Of a stretch of DNA of 36,760 bases, positions 1 to 7,452 are shown one piece after another. A program made the position numbers and the translations under genes. Origin of the DNA: an uncultured Prevotellaceae bacterium (GTDB lineage Bacteria > Bacteroidota > Bacteroidia > Bacteroidales > Bacteroidaceae); the NCBI GenBank assembly GCA_946186505.1, contig CAMHNI010000037.1, positions 1 to 36,760 of the forward strand, read 5' to 3'. The notes beneath the pieces were generated by a model. The model did no database searches. It was not told where the DNA came from and worked only from the letters and a program-made list of their open reading frames with translations. Numbering within the stretch: the first letter of the stretch is position 1; every line of letters starts with the position of its first letter.

Positions 1-152
1 GTCGGGAGTTCTTTGACTAACAAAGCGTGCATAGCACGATTACATTGACAAGCAAATCAAAGCAGAATGCGGAATTGAGAACCGTCTCTTATTCGTAACC
101 CGATTTTTCCTCAATCCCTCAAACTGCCTTTATTTACAAAAGGTTTGCGGTT

Positions 153-350
153 TTATCCAATTTTACAAAATATTCTTTTATCCCGTATCGTTTTTTCCAT
201 TAAAAATGCAAAAACAGTGAAGTTCTTGAACGCTGAAGCGTCACTGTGGTCGGACGTGCGGCGGCCGGCAGGGAGGAAGCCGCAGACGGTGCGGGTGATG
301 TGGCGGTGGAGGCTGAACATGTTCTTGATAAGTTGGATATCCACAATCAA
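153..350 (-). other. Doubtful 65-codon open frame over a GC-rich island
   Basis: An open frame of 65 codons on the minus strand reads through an island far richer in G+C than its flanks (about 243-330). The peptide is basic and has no motif I can name. No Bacteroidetes-type promoter was noticed upstream. It may be a spurious frame, or a remnant of a repeated intergenic element. The plus strand also has overlapping open frames across the same island, which argues for composition rather than coding. Confidence 0.15.
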
Positions 351-418
351 ATAACTGCGATTATTTATAAAAGTATCACCTTTGTTAGTAATATATTGAT
401 ATACTTTGACTTATATGG

Positions 419-453
419 AGTGACACTTATTCTGAAAGTGTCACAAGTGTCAC
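419..453. repeat. GTGACACT hairpin plus tandem half-site
   Basis: AGTGACACTT at 419-428 pairs with AAGTGTCAC at 436-444 across a 7-base loop. The right arm is repeated directly at once (AAGTGTCAC, 445-453). Related copies are at 634-642/652-659 and 700-707, giving six cores in under 300 bases. This could be a set of operators for one regulator or a structural repeat. Confidence 0.6.
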
Positions 454-457
454 CTGT

Positions 458-542
458 GTAAAACAACTTGTTTTGGTATGGAAAGTGCCATTCTTTCTGT
501 GGGTTTGTATGTACTTTTCTTATGTAAAACAAGTTGTTTTAC
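458..542. repeat. Pair of palindromes, GTAAAACAASTTGTTTTAC type
   Basis: At 524-542 the sequence GTAAAACAAGTTGTTTTAC is a 19-base palindrome with a single central base. At 458-475 nearly the same palindrome occurs with the complementary centre (GTAAAACAACTTGTTTTG). Their starts are 66 bases apart. They lie between two GTGACACT hairpins. Function is unknown; a protein-binding site is plausible. Confidence 0.55.
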
Positions 543-633
543 TTTCGTATATTCCTTTACTACGGGGCTGATAGGCCGCCCCATTGCGCGCCTTAGGTGG
601 GTGTAACCCGTCTTGTTATTCCTTCCTTAAAAG

Positions 634-659
634 AGTGACACTTTAGGATATAGTGTCAC
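634..659. repeat. Second GTGACACT hairpin
   Basis: AGTGACACT (634-642) is followed after 9 bases by AGTGTCAC (652-659), an inverted repeat of the same core as the 419-453 element. Another single core, GTGACACT, lies at 700-707 and abuts the first copy of the duplicated promoter-like segment. Confidence 0.55.
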
Positions 660-706
660 ACGTGTTAAACTGTTTACAATCAGTAGCTTATGCCATAACG
701 TGACAC

Positions 707-740
707 TTTTTGCTATTTTTGCAGCTGAATTGCAAAAACC
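707..740 (+). repeat. First copy of a duplicated promoter-proximal segment
   Basis: This segment, with the core TTTTTGCTATTTTTGCAGC, is repeated almost exactly at about 921-955, where the core is TTTTTGCTATCTTTGCAGC. Both run on through CTGAATTGCA and AAACC. Only the second copy has a good -7 element (TATCTTTG) and precedes a gene, so this copy looks like a duplicated or decayed promoter region. Confidence 0.55.
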
Positions 741-767
741 GCTGCATCTCAGAAAAACTCTAAAAAA

Positions 768-799
768 TTTGGTTTTTCGTTCGGTTCGCACTATCTTTG
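768..799 (+). promoter_or_regulatory. Bacteroidetes-type promoter motif with no gene directly downstream
   Basis: TTTG at 768-771 and TATCTTTG at 792-799 are separated by 20 bases, matching the Bacteroidetes -33/-7 arrangement. No good open frame starts within 100 bases, so it could give the TMEM43-like gene a long leader of about 180 bases, drive a small RNA, or be chance. Confidence 0.4.
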
Positions 800-928
800 C
801 CGCAGTTTTCTCACAGTTTCTTCCGCCATGCGGCTTGTTCGATGGCGGAAGCGGACTATCTAAAGTAAACTCAATGAAATAATTGAAAGTTTTTTTTGTA
901 AAACAGGAAAGATTGTTATTTTTTTTGC

Positions 929-936
929 TATCTTTG
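929..936 (+). promoter_or_regulatory. -7 element for the 986-7992 gene block
   Basis: TATCTTTG matches the TAnnTTTG consensus and lies 49 bases before the start codon at 986. No TTTG is found at the usual distance upstream, so the -33 part is weak. The leader is A-rich, as is usual in this phylum, and has no Shine-Dalgarno sequence. Confidence 0.5.
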
Positions 937-985
937 CAGCTGAATTGCATAAACCTAACATTATTACAACAAAAAAGAAAGAATT

Positions 986-2326
986 ATGGCTTACACAGAG
1001 ACAACAACAACAGGTTATGGAACACGTGTGGGACGCTCGTTCAAGAGCATCGGCTCGGGGTTCGTGATGTTCTGTCTGGCAACGGCGCTGCTGTGGTGGA
1101 ATGAAGGACGTGCGGTGAAGACCGACAAGATGTTGAATGACGCAGAGGCGGCGTGCGTTGACATGGAGAACCCTAACAAGCTTGATCCTGCCATGGACGG
1201 CGAGCTGGTGTGCGCCTCGGCACTGGCCACTACTGAGGATGTGCTGACTGACGACAAGTTCGGCTTCAGCGAGACGGCCATCAGTATCAGCCGCCGTGTG
1301 GAGTATTTCCAGTGGGTGGAGCATGCACAGAGCGAGAGCGAGGACAAACTTGGCGGCAAGGAGGTGACCACCACGACCTATACCTACAGCATGGAGTGGA
1401 CTTATGCACCCGTGGCCAGCAGCCAGTTCAAGGACCCTGCCTACCAGAGCCGCAACTTCGTGTTGGCACAGGTCGATGAGGGCGAACAGTGGGCAGAGAA
1501 TGTGAAGTTCGGTGCCTACAAACTGCCGGAATCTCTCTACCACTCGATGTCGAGCACCGAACCCGTGGTGCTGAACCTGAATGAGCAGATGTTGGCACAG
1601 CTGGACAAGTCGTGCCGTGACGTGGACCTGAGGGTCAACGGGAAGGCGGTGACCACGAATAACGCTAACCCTAACGATAACGCTAACACCGTGCCCGACT
1701 CGTTGAAGACGGTGGTTGCCGACAGCATACCTCAGGACAACAAGGTCGATCTGGACTATGTCCACCAGCAGGGTAATGTGCTCTATATCGGTCGTACACC
1801 GGCTGCTCCGCAGGTAGGTGATGTCCGTGTAACGTTTGAGAAGGTTGTGCCGGCCAAGGTGACCATCATTGCCAAGGTGAAGGGTGACACCTTCACGAAG
1901 TTCAAGGCCAAGAACGGCAAGTCGTTCCAGACGCTCGTCATGGGTGTGAAGGACTCTTCCGAGATTTTCGAGTCGGAGCATGCGGCCAACAGCATGTGGC
2001 TGTGGCTGCTGCGTATTGTCGGCATCATGCTGGTCATCAGTGGTCTGAAGGGTATCTTCGGATTCTTAGAGACCATTCTCAAGGTTGTGCCGTTTATTGC
2101 CAACATCTTCGGCTGGGGCGTCGGCGTGGTCTGCACGGTGGTGGGCATCGTATGGTCGCTCATCGTCATCGCACTGGCCTGGCTCTTCTACCGTCCGCTG
2201 CTCGGTATCGGCCTGCTGGCCCTGGCTGGATTCCTCATCTGGGTGTTTGCCTTCAAGGGCAAGGACAAGCTGAAGGAACTGGCCGCCAAGGGGCGCCAGA
2301 AGCCGCAAGTGGAACCCGCACAATAA
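986..2326 (+). CDS. TMEM43 family membrane protein
   Basis: This 446-residue protein resembles the TMEM43/DUF1625 family. It has one N-terminal membrane segment (about residues 22-40, followed by WWNEGRA), a long hydrophilic domain (about 45-335) and a cluster of hydrophobic segments in the last 115 residues (about 337-430), then a basic tail. Family members span membranes; the bacterial role is not established. The ATG at 986 is preceded by an A-rich stretch and gives the complete N-terminal membrane segment. It is the first gene of a tightly spaced block, with 8 bases to the next gene. Around residues 226-233 an Asn-rich stretch (NNANPNDNANT) is encoded by four ACGNTA-type hexamers (1662-1685), the same unit as the large tract at 5231-5332. 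Family assignment is fairly sure; function is unknown. Confidence 0.8.
   Translation: MAYTETTTTGYGTRVGRSFKSIGSGFVMFCLATALLWWNEGRAVKTDKMLNDAEAACVDMENPNKLDPAMDGELVCASALATTEDVLTDDKFGFSETAISISRRVEYFQWVEHAQSESEDKLGGKEVTTTTYTYSMEWTYAPVASSQFKDPAYQSRNFVLAQVDEGEQWAENVKFGAYKLPESLYHSMSSTEPVVLNLNEQMLAQLDKSCRDVDLRVNGKAVTTNNANPNDNANTVPDSLKTVVADSIPQDNKVDLDYVHQQGNVLYIGRTPAAPQVGDVRVTFEKVVPAKVTIIAKVKGDTFTKFKAKNGKSFQTLVMGVKDSSEIFESEHAANSMWLWLLRIVGIMLVISGLKGIFGFLETILKVVPFIANIFGWGVGVVCTVVGIVWSLIVIALAWLFYRPLLGIGLLALAGFLIWVFAFKGKDKLKELAAKGRQKPQVEPAQ
1662..1685 (+). repeat. In-frame hexamer repeat inside the TMEM43-like gene
   Basis: Four consecutive hexamers of the form ACGCTA, ACCCTA, ACGATA, ACGCTA lie inside the coding frame and encode alternating Asn-Ala/Pro/Asp residues. 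They share the ACGNNA pattern of the 17-unit intergenic tract 3.6 kb downstream. Confidence 0.7.
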
Positions 2327-2334
2327 GCTGATCT

Positions 2335-3015
2335 ATGATAAAGCAACTGATAGTAGTCCTGCTGGCGGCCTTTGGCTGTCAGCAGGCTTTTGCCCAAGAG
2401 AGCACGTGGAAATACGGTGAACACACCTACAAGCAGAAGGGTACGCTGACCACGGCGAAGTACAACCGGCAGGCAACGGGAACGGTGACGTTCACGAACG
2501 TCCCCAAAGACTACAAGGAGTTTGAGGCGCTCTATACCCAGTTTCTGGGCAAGACGCCCCACGGCACCGCCGCCATGATGGTGATGGCCATGGAGATTTA
2601 CGGCCGCAATCAGCAGGAGGGTGAACGCTGTATCAGGCTTATCAACTATCCGTCGAACGTCAGTTCGGTGCTGCCGCGCCTGAAGGACAAGCTCTGTGCC
2701 AAGCCTGGCGACAGCTACGGTCAGCGCTATCTGCCCGCCGCCGTGCTGAAGGGTGCCACGCCCGCCAATGCCTATCAGCCGACGAGTCCCTACACCGTCG
2801 AGATGAAAGCCAGCGTGAACAAGCACCAGGAGCTGCAGTTCGCCGGCCAGGGCACTGTGATGTACCTCTACGTCATGGGCAAGGGATGGGACACGGAACA
2901 GCGCTCGGTGGAGATTATCCGTCAGCCCGACAGCCAGCTGCACCAGGTGTTCAACTGCCCGGCGCTCTACACGGGCTGCAAGCAGATACGCGGTACATGG
3001 AAGGGACTAAAATAA
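2335..3015 (+). CDS. Secreted protein of unknown function
   Basis: I do not recognise this 226-residue protein. It begins with a typical Sec signal peptide (MIKQLIVVLLAAFGCQQAFA, cleavage probably after AFA), so it should be periplasmic or exported. The mature part is rich in Lys, Tyr, Gln and Thr, is predicted soluble, and has four cysteines (GERCIRL, DKLCAK, FNCPALYTGC) that could form disulfides. It starts 8 bases after the TMEM43-like gene and ends 9 bases before the AAA+ gene, so it is almost certainly co-transcribed with both. An envelope role together with the flanking membrane proteins is inference from position only. Confidence 0.7.
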   Translation: MIKQLIVVLLAAFGCQQAFAQESTWKYGEHTYKQKGTLTTAKYNRQATGTVTFTNVPKDYKEFEALYTQFLGKTPHGTAAMMVMAMEIYGRNQQEGERCIRLINYPSNVSSVLPRLKDKLCAKPGDSYGQRYLPAAVLKGATPANAYQPTSPYTVEMKASVNKHQELQFAGQGTVMYLYVMGKGWDTEQRSVEIIRQPDSQLHQVFNCPALYTGCKQIRGTWKGLK

Positions 3016-3024
3016 ACTAATAAT

Positions 3025-4035
3025 ATGGATATTGGAGAGACAATTGTTAAGGTGGTGAAATGGGGCTGTGCAGTCCCGTTTGCGGCCATGATGCTTTTGG
3101 CAGTTATCGTGGCCATCTTTGACGATGACGACGAGAAGGAAGAAGGCGCCGACAACAAGACGGCTGTCGTAGATAGTGTGAAGTCGGAGGCCAAGGAGCC
3201 TGTTGTTAACGAACCGTTAGAAGGTGACCCCTATGCGGAACTCGATGAACTGATAGGTCTTGACGCCGTGAAAAAGGAGGTGCGCTCGCTGGCCAATTTC
3301 GTAAAGGTGCAGAAGCAGCGCGAGGCTCAGGGGCTGAAGATTCCCAAGATGTCGTATCACCTGGTGTTCACAGGCAGCCCCGGTACGGGTAAGACCACCG
3401 TGGCCCGCATCGTAGCCCGCATCTACAAGGACTTGGGCATTCTTAAGAAAGGCCATACCGTAGAGACCGACCGTGCGGGGCTGGTGGCGAAGTACATGGG
3501 ACAGACCGCCCTGAAGACCGACACGATGATACAAAGGGCCTTGGGTGGCGTGCTCTTCATCGACGAGGCTTACGCCCTGGTTCCAGAGGACGGTCATGGC
3601 TCGGACTACGGTCAGGAGGCCATCTCGACCCTGCTGAAGCGCATGGAGGACTACCGTGACAGCCTGGTGGTCATCATTGCCGGCTACCCGAAGGAGATGA
3701 AGCGTTTCATCGACTCTAACCCCGGTCTGCAGTCGCGTTTCAACCGTTATATCGACTTCCCCGACTATTCGGCCGGAGAACTGACGGAAATCTTCAAGAT
3801 GTACATGCGTAAGAACCAATATACCATGTCGGACGAGGCATTGGACTACTTGGAGAAGCAGTTGGAGTATGTCGTGGCCCACAAGGATCGTAACTTTGGC
3901 AACGCCCGCTACTGCCGCAACCTCTTTGAGAAGTCCGTCCAGCAACAGGCCAACCGCCTGAACGGTGTCAGCAATGCCACCAAGCAGCAGCTGATGGAGT
4001 TGACGACTGACGACATAAAGAATGCACTGAGATAA
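3025..4035 (+). CDS. Membrane-anchored AAA+ ATPase, CbbX/SpoVK-like
   Basis: This 336-residue protein has one N-terminal hydrophobic segment (about 11-32), an acidic linker (DDDDEKEE and onward) and a single AAA+ module from about residue 72. Walker A is GSPGTGKTT at 117-125 and Walker B is VLFIDEA with D180/E181. A sensor-1 region (LVVIIAGY) and an arginine-finger-type segment (NPGLQSRFNRYIDF) follow, then a helical lid domain. The order matches the CbbX/SpoVK group, whose soluble members remodel protein complexes; CbbX reactivates Rubisco. No Rubisco gene is nearby, and the membrane anchor suggests an envelope target. The anchor should leave the ATPase domain in the cytoplasm. Family call is strong; the substrate is unknown, perhaps the flanking TMEM43-like or secreted proteins. 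Confidence 0.88.
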   Translation: MDIGETIVKVVKWGCAVPFAAMMLLAVIVAIFDDDDEKEEGADNKTAVVDSVKSEAKEPVVNEPLEGDPYAELDELIGLDAVKKEVRSLANFVKVQKQREAQGLKIPKMSYHLVFTGSPGTGKTTVARIVARIYKDLGILKKGHTVETDRAGLVAKYMGQTALKTDTMIQRALGGVLFIDEAYALVPEDGHGSDYGQEAISTLLKRMEDYRDSLVVIIAGYPKEMKRFIDSNPGLQSRFNRYIDFPDYSAGELTEIFKMYMRKNQYTMSDEALDYLEKQLEYVVAHKDRNFGNARYCRNLFEKSVQQQANRLNGVSNATKQQLMELTTDDIKNALR

Positions 4036-4042
4036 GCGGATC

Positions 4043-5230
4043 ATGTCTATAAGGAAATCCTTGCTTTGCTTGACCTGCCTGCTCGTCGGCCTGACTGCAG
4101 GTGCAACGGAACTGCTGTCGAACTCCGAGGTTGATGCCCGCTGGCGCAAGACGCCCGTCAGGGTGAAGAACGGCGGTCAGGCGCCCAACGTGGTGACGCT
4201 GCTCCGGGCGTTCCACGAGGCACTGCCCACGTGGGTGGTGGGCGAGGTGCTTAAGCAGAACGACCACCCCGCCAAGGGCACGCGCCGCGATGGCTCGGCC
4301 GTCATCTTGGATGACCACGACGATGACGACTTCCGCATACTCATCGACACCCGCAACGGCTATGCCGACCTCGCGTCGATGACGGACATCGACCAGATGT
4401 CGTGCTGCGTGTGGCGGCGCTCGAACGGTCACCGCCTCTTCGCCGTCAGCCTCTATGAGCAGCACGACCCCGTGCAGAATCTGCTCTGCTGGTACGACTA
4501 CGACCCGGCGACGCAGACGATGAAGGCGGAGAAGAGTCCCATCGACAACTACAAGAAGCCCTTCGAGCGGATGGACTTCGGCTGGAGCCTGCCCATGCAG
4601 GGCACCGACTTCATCATCCGTGAATACCACCACTTCCCGTCGATGACGGTGATGCAGGTTTATGGCTGGGACGGTATGGAGCACCGTTACACGAAGACGC
4701 AGATTAGCGACTTCCGCTACCAGTGTTTCGGCGAGGACGACTGGCTGCAGGCCAGCGAGCAGGGCTTTACGGAGTATGCCCTCGTTGACCTCGATGGCAG
4801 CGGCAGTCCCTCACTCTGTCTGAGAAAGCCCAAGGATGACCCTGAGCACAGCGACAACTACGTCGTGCTGAACGAGTTCCGTGGCGAGATGCAGACGGTG
4901 ACCGTCAACGACGAGATGCACCAGACGGAAGGATTCTTCCACGTGAAGCCAGAGGAGGACGCACCCTGGACGGAGAAAGACCTGGTGGCCTTCACCAGCG
5001 ACTTCATGCACACCCACTACTACGCCATACTTCAAAAAGGCAGCATCGGCTATTTTGTCACCGATGAACCCGAGACCGACGACGATGGCAACGACATAGG
5101 CTATACGCCTAAGATAAACGGCTACGGCGCGAAGGACGAGAGCATACACATCATTCACGCCAGCGTGGCCGACAAAGTGTCGCTGAACCCCGACTGGAAA
5201 CCGTTTGAATTTGTTGAAGAAGAACCATAG
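4043..5230 (+). CDS. Secreted protein of unknown function
   Basis: This 395-residue protein starts 7 bases after the AAA+ gene and opens with a signal peptide (about residues 1-20, ending GLTAGA). The mature region is acidic and soluble, with repeated Asp clusters (LDDHDDDDF; ETDDDGND) and a YALVDLDGSGSPSLCL segment that resembles an Asp-rich, calcium-binding-like loop seen in repeat proteins. I cannot assign a family. It is probably periplasmic. Its stop codon (5228-5230) is followed at once by a 102-base hexamer repeat tract that separates it from the ABC permease gene, so whether it shares a transcript with the downstream genes is uncertain. Confidence 0.7.
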   Translation: MSIRKSLLCLTCLLVGLTAGATELLSNSEVDARWRKTPVRVKNGGQAPNVVTLLRAFHEALPTWVVGEVLKQNDHPAKGTRRDGSAVILDDHDDDDFRILIDTRNGYADLASMTDIDQMSCCVWRRSNGHRLFAVSLYEQHDPVQNLLCWYDYDPATQTMKAEKSPIDNYKKPFERMDFGWSLPMQGTDFIIREYHHFPSMTVMQVYGWDGMEHRYTKTQISDFRYQCFGEDDWLQASEQGFTEYALVDLDGSGSPSLCLRKPKDDPEHSDNYVVLNEFRGEMQTVTVNDEMHQTEGFFHVKPEEDAPWTEKDLVAFTSDFMHTHYYAILQKGSIGYFVTDEPETDDDGNDIGYTPKINGYGAKDESIHIIHASVADKVSLNPDWKPFEFVEEEP

Positions 5231-5332
5231 ACGTTAACGATAACGATAACGTTAACGAGAACGAAAACGTTAACGAGAACGAAAACGTAAACGTAAACGT
5301 AAACGTAAACGAAAACGAAAACGAAAACATAA
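5231..5332 (+). repeat. 17-unit ACGNNA hexamer tract filling an intergenic gap
   Basis: Starting on the base after a stop codon, 17 hexamers run without interruption: variants of ACGTTA, ACGATA, ACGAGA, ACGAAA and ACGTAA, then a final ACATAA. The tract ends two bases before the ATG of the ABC permease gene (5335). It is degenerate at positions 4-5 of the unit. It serves as the whole intergenic region, including the place where a ribosome binding site would lie. Confidence 0.9.
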
Positions 5333-5334
5333 AA

Positions 5335-6693
5335 ATGCTGAAACTACTGTTACGACTCTGGGCCGACCAGAAACGGCGCGACTTCAAGTGGGGCCGCTTC
5401 CTCGGCGAGGCCTATTTCTTTGTGCTGTTCATGATAGTCAGCTGCACCGTCACCTTCGTCATCTATGAGGAAACGGGGGCGGCGGAGGGTATGGAGATGG
5501 TCATCCCCTTCATCGCAGCGGGAATCATCATCCCCGACTTCATCAACAAACTGCTGATGAAACACGACGAGACGGTGATGGACCACTACCTGAAGAGCAA
5601 ACCCATTCCCGAGCGGTCGTGGAACCGATTCCTGCTCGTGACCAACCTCTTCTCGTTCTGGAACTGGGCTATCCCCGTCCTGCTGCTGCCGTTCTGCGTG
5701 CTGTTCCTGAAGTGGCAGCTGGTGCTGCCGTCGTTCCTTCTGCTGATGGGGGTGTCGCTGGCGGGCGGCGTGGCCATCACGGCCTTCTGCAGGGCCAGGG
5801 GCTGGACCAACAAGTGGCCCGTGCTGGTGGCGATGGTCATCTGGCAGATTATTGCCCTTGCGTACGCGATGACCGTCATCGTCCTGCCCTGGTGGATTCA
5901 CGTCGCCGTGTTCCTGCTGCTCTGCGTGGGTGCCGTCGCCGTATTCTACAACTACCTGTGCGACCTGCGCCGCTACGACGAGTCGAAGGCCCGTGCCGAC
6001 AGGCTGTTCCTTGGCGCCTCGTCGCTGTTCTCGATGGAGTATATCAGCGTGCTGCGCTCCAAGCGGCTGCGCGTGGCTACGTTCATCCTGCCGCTGGTAT
6101 TCATCTTCAACTGCTACACCCAGCATATCAACGGACTGAACGTCATGTTCTACCTGATGCTGATGTTCGCCGTCTTCGCGCCCTCGATGATGCTGGGACA
6201 GTGGGTCTTCGGCATTGAGGGCAACTACTTCGACGGTCTGTGGACGAAGCCCGTCAGCATCCGCGAAATCTTGGGCAACAAGTTCCGCTTCTATGCCCTG
6301 CTGAACATTGCGCCCACGCTGTTAGTGATGCCGCTGATATGGATTGCAGGCCTGTCGCCCTGGCTGCTGGCAGCCACGTGGCTGTTCACAGCCGGCTTCG
6401 CCAACCTGACGCTGATGCCGACGGCGCTCATCTCGTCGCGTATCGAACTGTTCCAGTCGGCCTTCTTCAACTATCAGGGCGCTTCGATGGCCGTCAACGT
6501 CTATGGCCTGGTGGTCATCGTGCCCCTCGCCATCTACTGCCTCTGCACGTGGCTGCTCTCACCTGTGGTTTGCGCCATCGTGCTCGCTGCCATCGGCATC
6601 GCAGGCTTCGCCCTCTACCAGGTGGTCATCGGCTGGCTTTCACGTGCCTACGAACGCCGCCGCTACACTTGTTTCGAACGTTACAGACAATGA
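5335..6693 (+). CDS. ABC-2 type permease, DUF5687 family
   Basis: This 452-residue integral membrane protein has roughly ten to twelve hydrophobic segments, including 25-45, 55-75, 105-150, 165-200 and several between 245 and 440. The N-terminus (LLLRLWADQKRRDFKWG) and the general layout fit the DUF5687 group of Bacteroidetes ABC exporter permeases. It sits directly before an ABC ATPase gene, 42 bases away, and the pair should form an exporter in the cytoplasmic membrane. The substrate is not known. ATG 5335 is the first start after the hexamer tract; the frame stays open upstream through the tract as alternating Asn/acidic/Val codons but has no better start there. Unusually, no ribosome-binding sequence other than the repeat precedes it. 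Confidence 0.8.
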   Translation: MLKLLLRLWADQKRRDFKWGRFLGEAYFFVLFMIVSCTVTFVIYEETGAAEGMEMVIPFIAAGIIIPDFINKLLMKHDETVMDHYLKSKPIPERSWNRFLLVTNLFSFWNWAIPVLLLPFCVLFLKWQLVLPSFLLLMGVSLAGGVAITAFCRARGWTNKWPVLVAMVIWQIIALAYAMTVIVLPWWIHVAVFLLLCVGAVAVFYNYLCDLRRYDESKARADRLFLGASSLFSMEYISVLRSKRLRVATFILPLVFIFNCYTQHINGLNVMFYLMLMFAVFAPSMMLGQWVFGIEGNYFDGLWTKPVSIREILGNKFRFYALLNIAPTLLVMPLIWIAGLSPWLLAATWLFTAGFANLTLMPTALISSRIELFQSAFFNYQGASMAVNVYGLVVIVPLAIYCLCTWLLSPVVCAIVLAAIGIAGFALYQVVIGWLSRAYERRRYTCFERYRQ

Positions 6694-6735
6694 AAAGGTA
6701 AAAAGGTTAAAAAGTAAAAAGATAAAAGAGTAAAA
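6694..6735 (+). repeat. A-rich degenerate repeat between exporter genes
   Basis: The gap between the permease stop and the ATPase start consists of degenerate AAAAAGGT/AAAAAGT-type units. It is purine-rich and resembles the other low-complexity gaps in the window (5231-5332, 9524-9660, 10700-10750). Confidence 0.65.
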
Positions 6736-7443
6736 ATGGAAATTAAGATAAAAGGCCTCGTCAAACAGTACGGCAAGAACACCGTGCTTGACATTCCCGA
6801 ACTGACCATCAACTCTGGAGAGTTGGTAGGACTCGTCGGCAACAACGGAGCCGGCAAAACCACGCTGATGCGCCTCATGCTGGACCTCATCGAGGCCACG
6901 GAGGGCTATATAGAGACCGACGGACACCGTGTCAACGAAGACGTGGCGTGGAAGGCGTTCACCGGCTCGTTCATCGACGGGCGCTTCCTTATCGACTTCT
7001 ATACCCCCGAGGAGTATTTCGCCTTCATCGCCCGTGCCTACGGCATTGACAAGGACTCGCTTGATAGACGTCTGGAGCAGTACCGCCCGCTGATGCATGA
7101 TGAGATTCTCGGCACGCGGAAATACCTGCGCCAGTTCTCGGAGGGTAACCGTCAGAAGACGGGCATTATCGGGGCCATGCTCGTCCACCCCAAGGTGCTC
7201 ATCCTTGATGAGCCATTCAACTACCTTGACCCCACGTCACAGATTACTGTGGCACGTCTCATCCGTGAGATGAACCTGCAGTTTGGCACCACCGTCATTA
7301 TCTCCAGCCATAACCTCAGCTTCGTCTCGGAAATATCCACCCGCATCCTGCTGCTGGAAAAAGGCCGCATCATCAAGGATCTTGACAACCTGGACAGTAA
7401 TGCTACGCAGGAACTGGAAGAGTACTTCAATACAGCAGAATAA
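6736..7443 (+). CDS. ABC transporter ATP-binding protein
   Basis: A 235-residue ABC ATPase. Walker A is GNNGAGKTT at 35-43, the signature is SEGNRQK at 135-141 (a variant of LSGGQ), Walker B is VLILDEP with D158/E159, and the H-loop His is at about 192 (SSHNLSF). The length is that of a stand-alone nucleotide-binding domain, so it should dimerise on the DUF5687-type permease encoded just upstream to energise export. The downstream gene begins 9 bases after its stop and encodes a secreted protein, which may be a partner. The glycine-poor signature is common in this exporter subgroup and does not imply inactivity. Confidence 0.92.
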   Translation: MEIKIKGLVKQYGKNTVLDIPELTINSGELVGLVGNNGAGKTTLMRLMLDLIEATEGYIETDGHRVNEDVAWKAFTGSFIDGRFLIDFYTPEEYFAFIARAYGIDKDSLDRRLEQYRPLMHDEILGTRKYLRQFSEGNRQKTGIIGAMLVHPKVLILDEPFNYLDPTSQITVARLIREMNLQFGTTVIISSHNLSFVSEISTRILLLEKGRIIKDLDNLDSNATQELEEYFNTAE

Positions 7444-7452
7444 AACATCAGG

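Larger units (their letters stand above)
1..985. other. Long non-coding, repeat-rich leader region
   Basis: No convincing gene is seen here. Bases 1-20 could be the last codons of a gene entering from the left (one frame ends in TAA at 18-20), but that cannot be tested. The region is AT-rich except for a GC-rich island at about 243-330. It holds six copies of a GTGACACT core, two near-identical 19-base palindromes, a repeated promoter-like segment and at least two TAnnTTTG elements, each listed separately. The density of inverted repeats suggests regulatory or mobile-element-derived DNA, which is inference. Confidence 0.6.

Noticed and set aside
1..20. Possible last codons of a gene entering from the left (frame ending TAA at 18-20)
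   Set aside because: Six codons are too few to support a call.
860..1981. 373-codon open frame on the minus strand
   Set aside because: It is the antisense shadow of the TMEM43-like gene, has an unlikely His/Arg/Leu-rich composition and no promoter.
5231..5332. CRISPR-like array
   Set aside because: The unit is six bases with no spacers; it is a simple tandem repeat.
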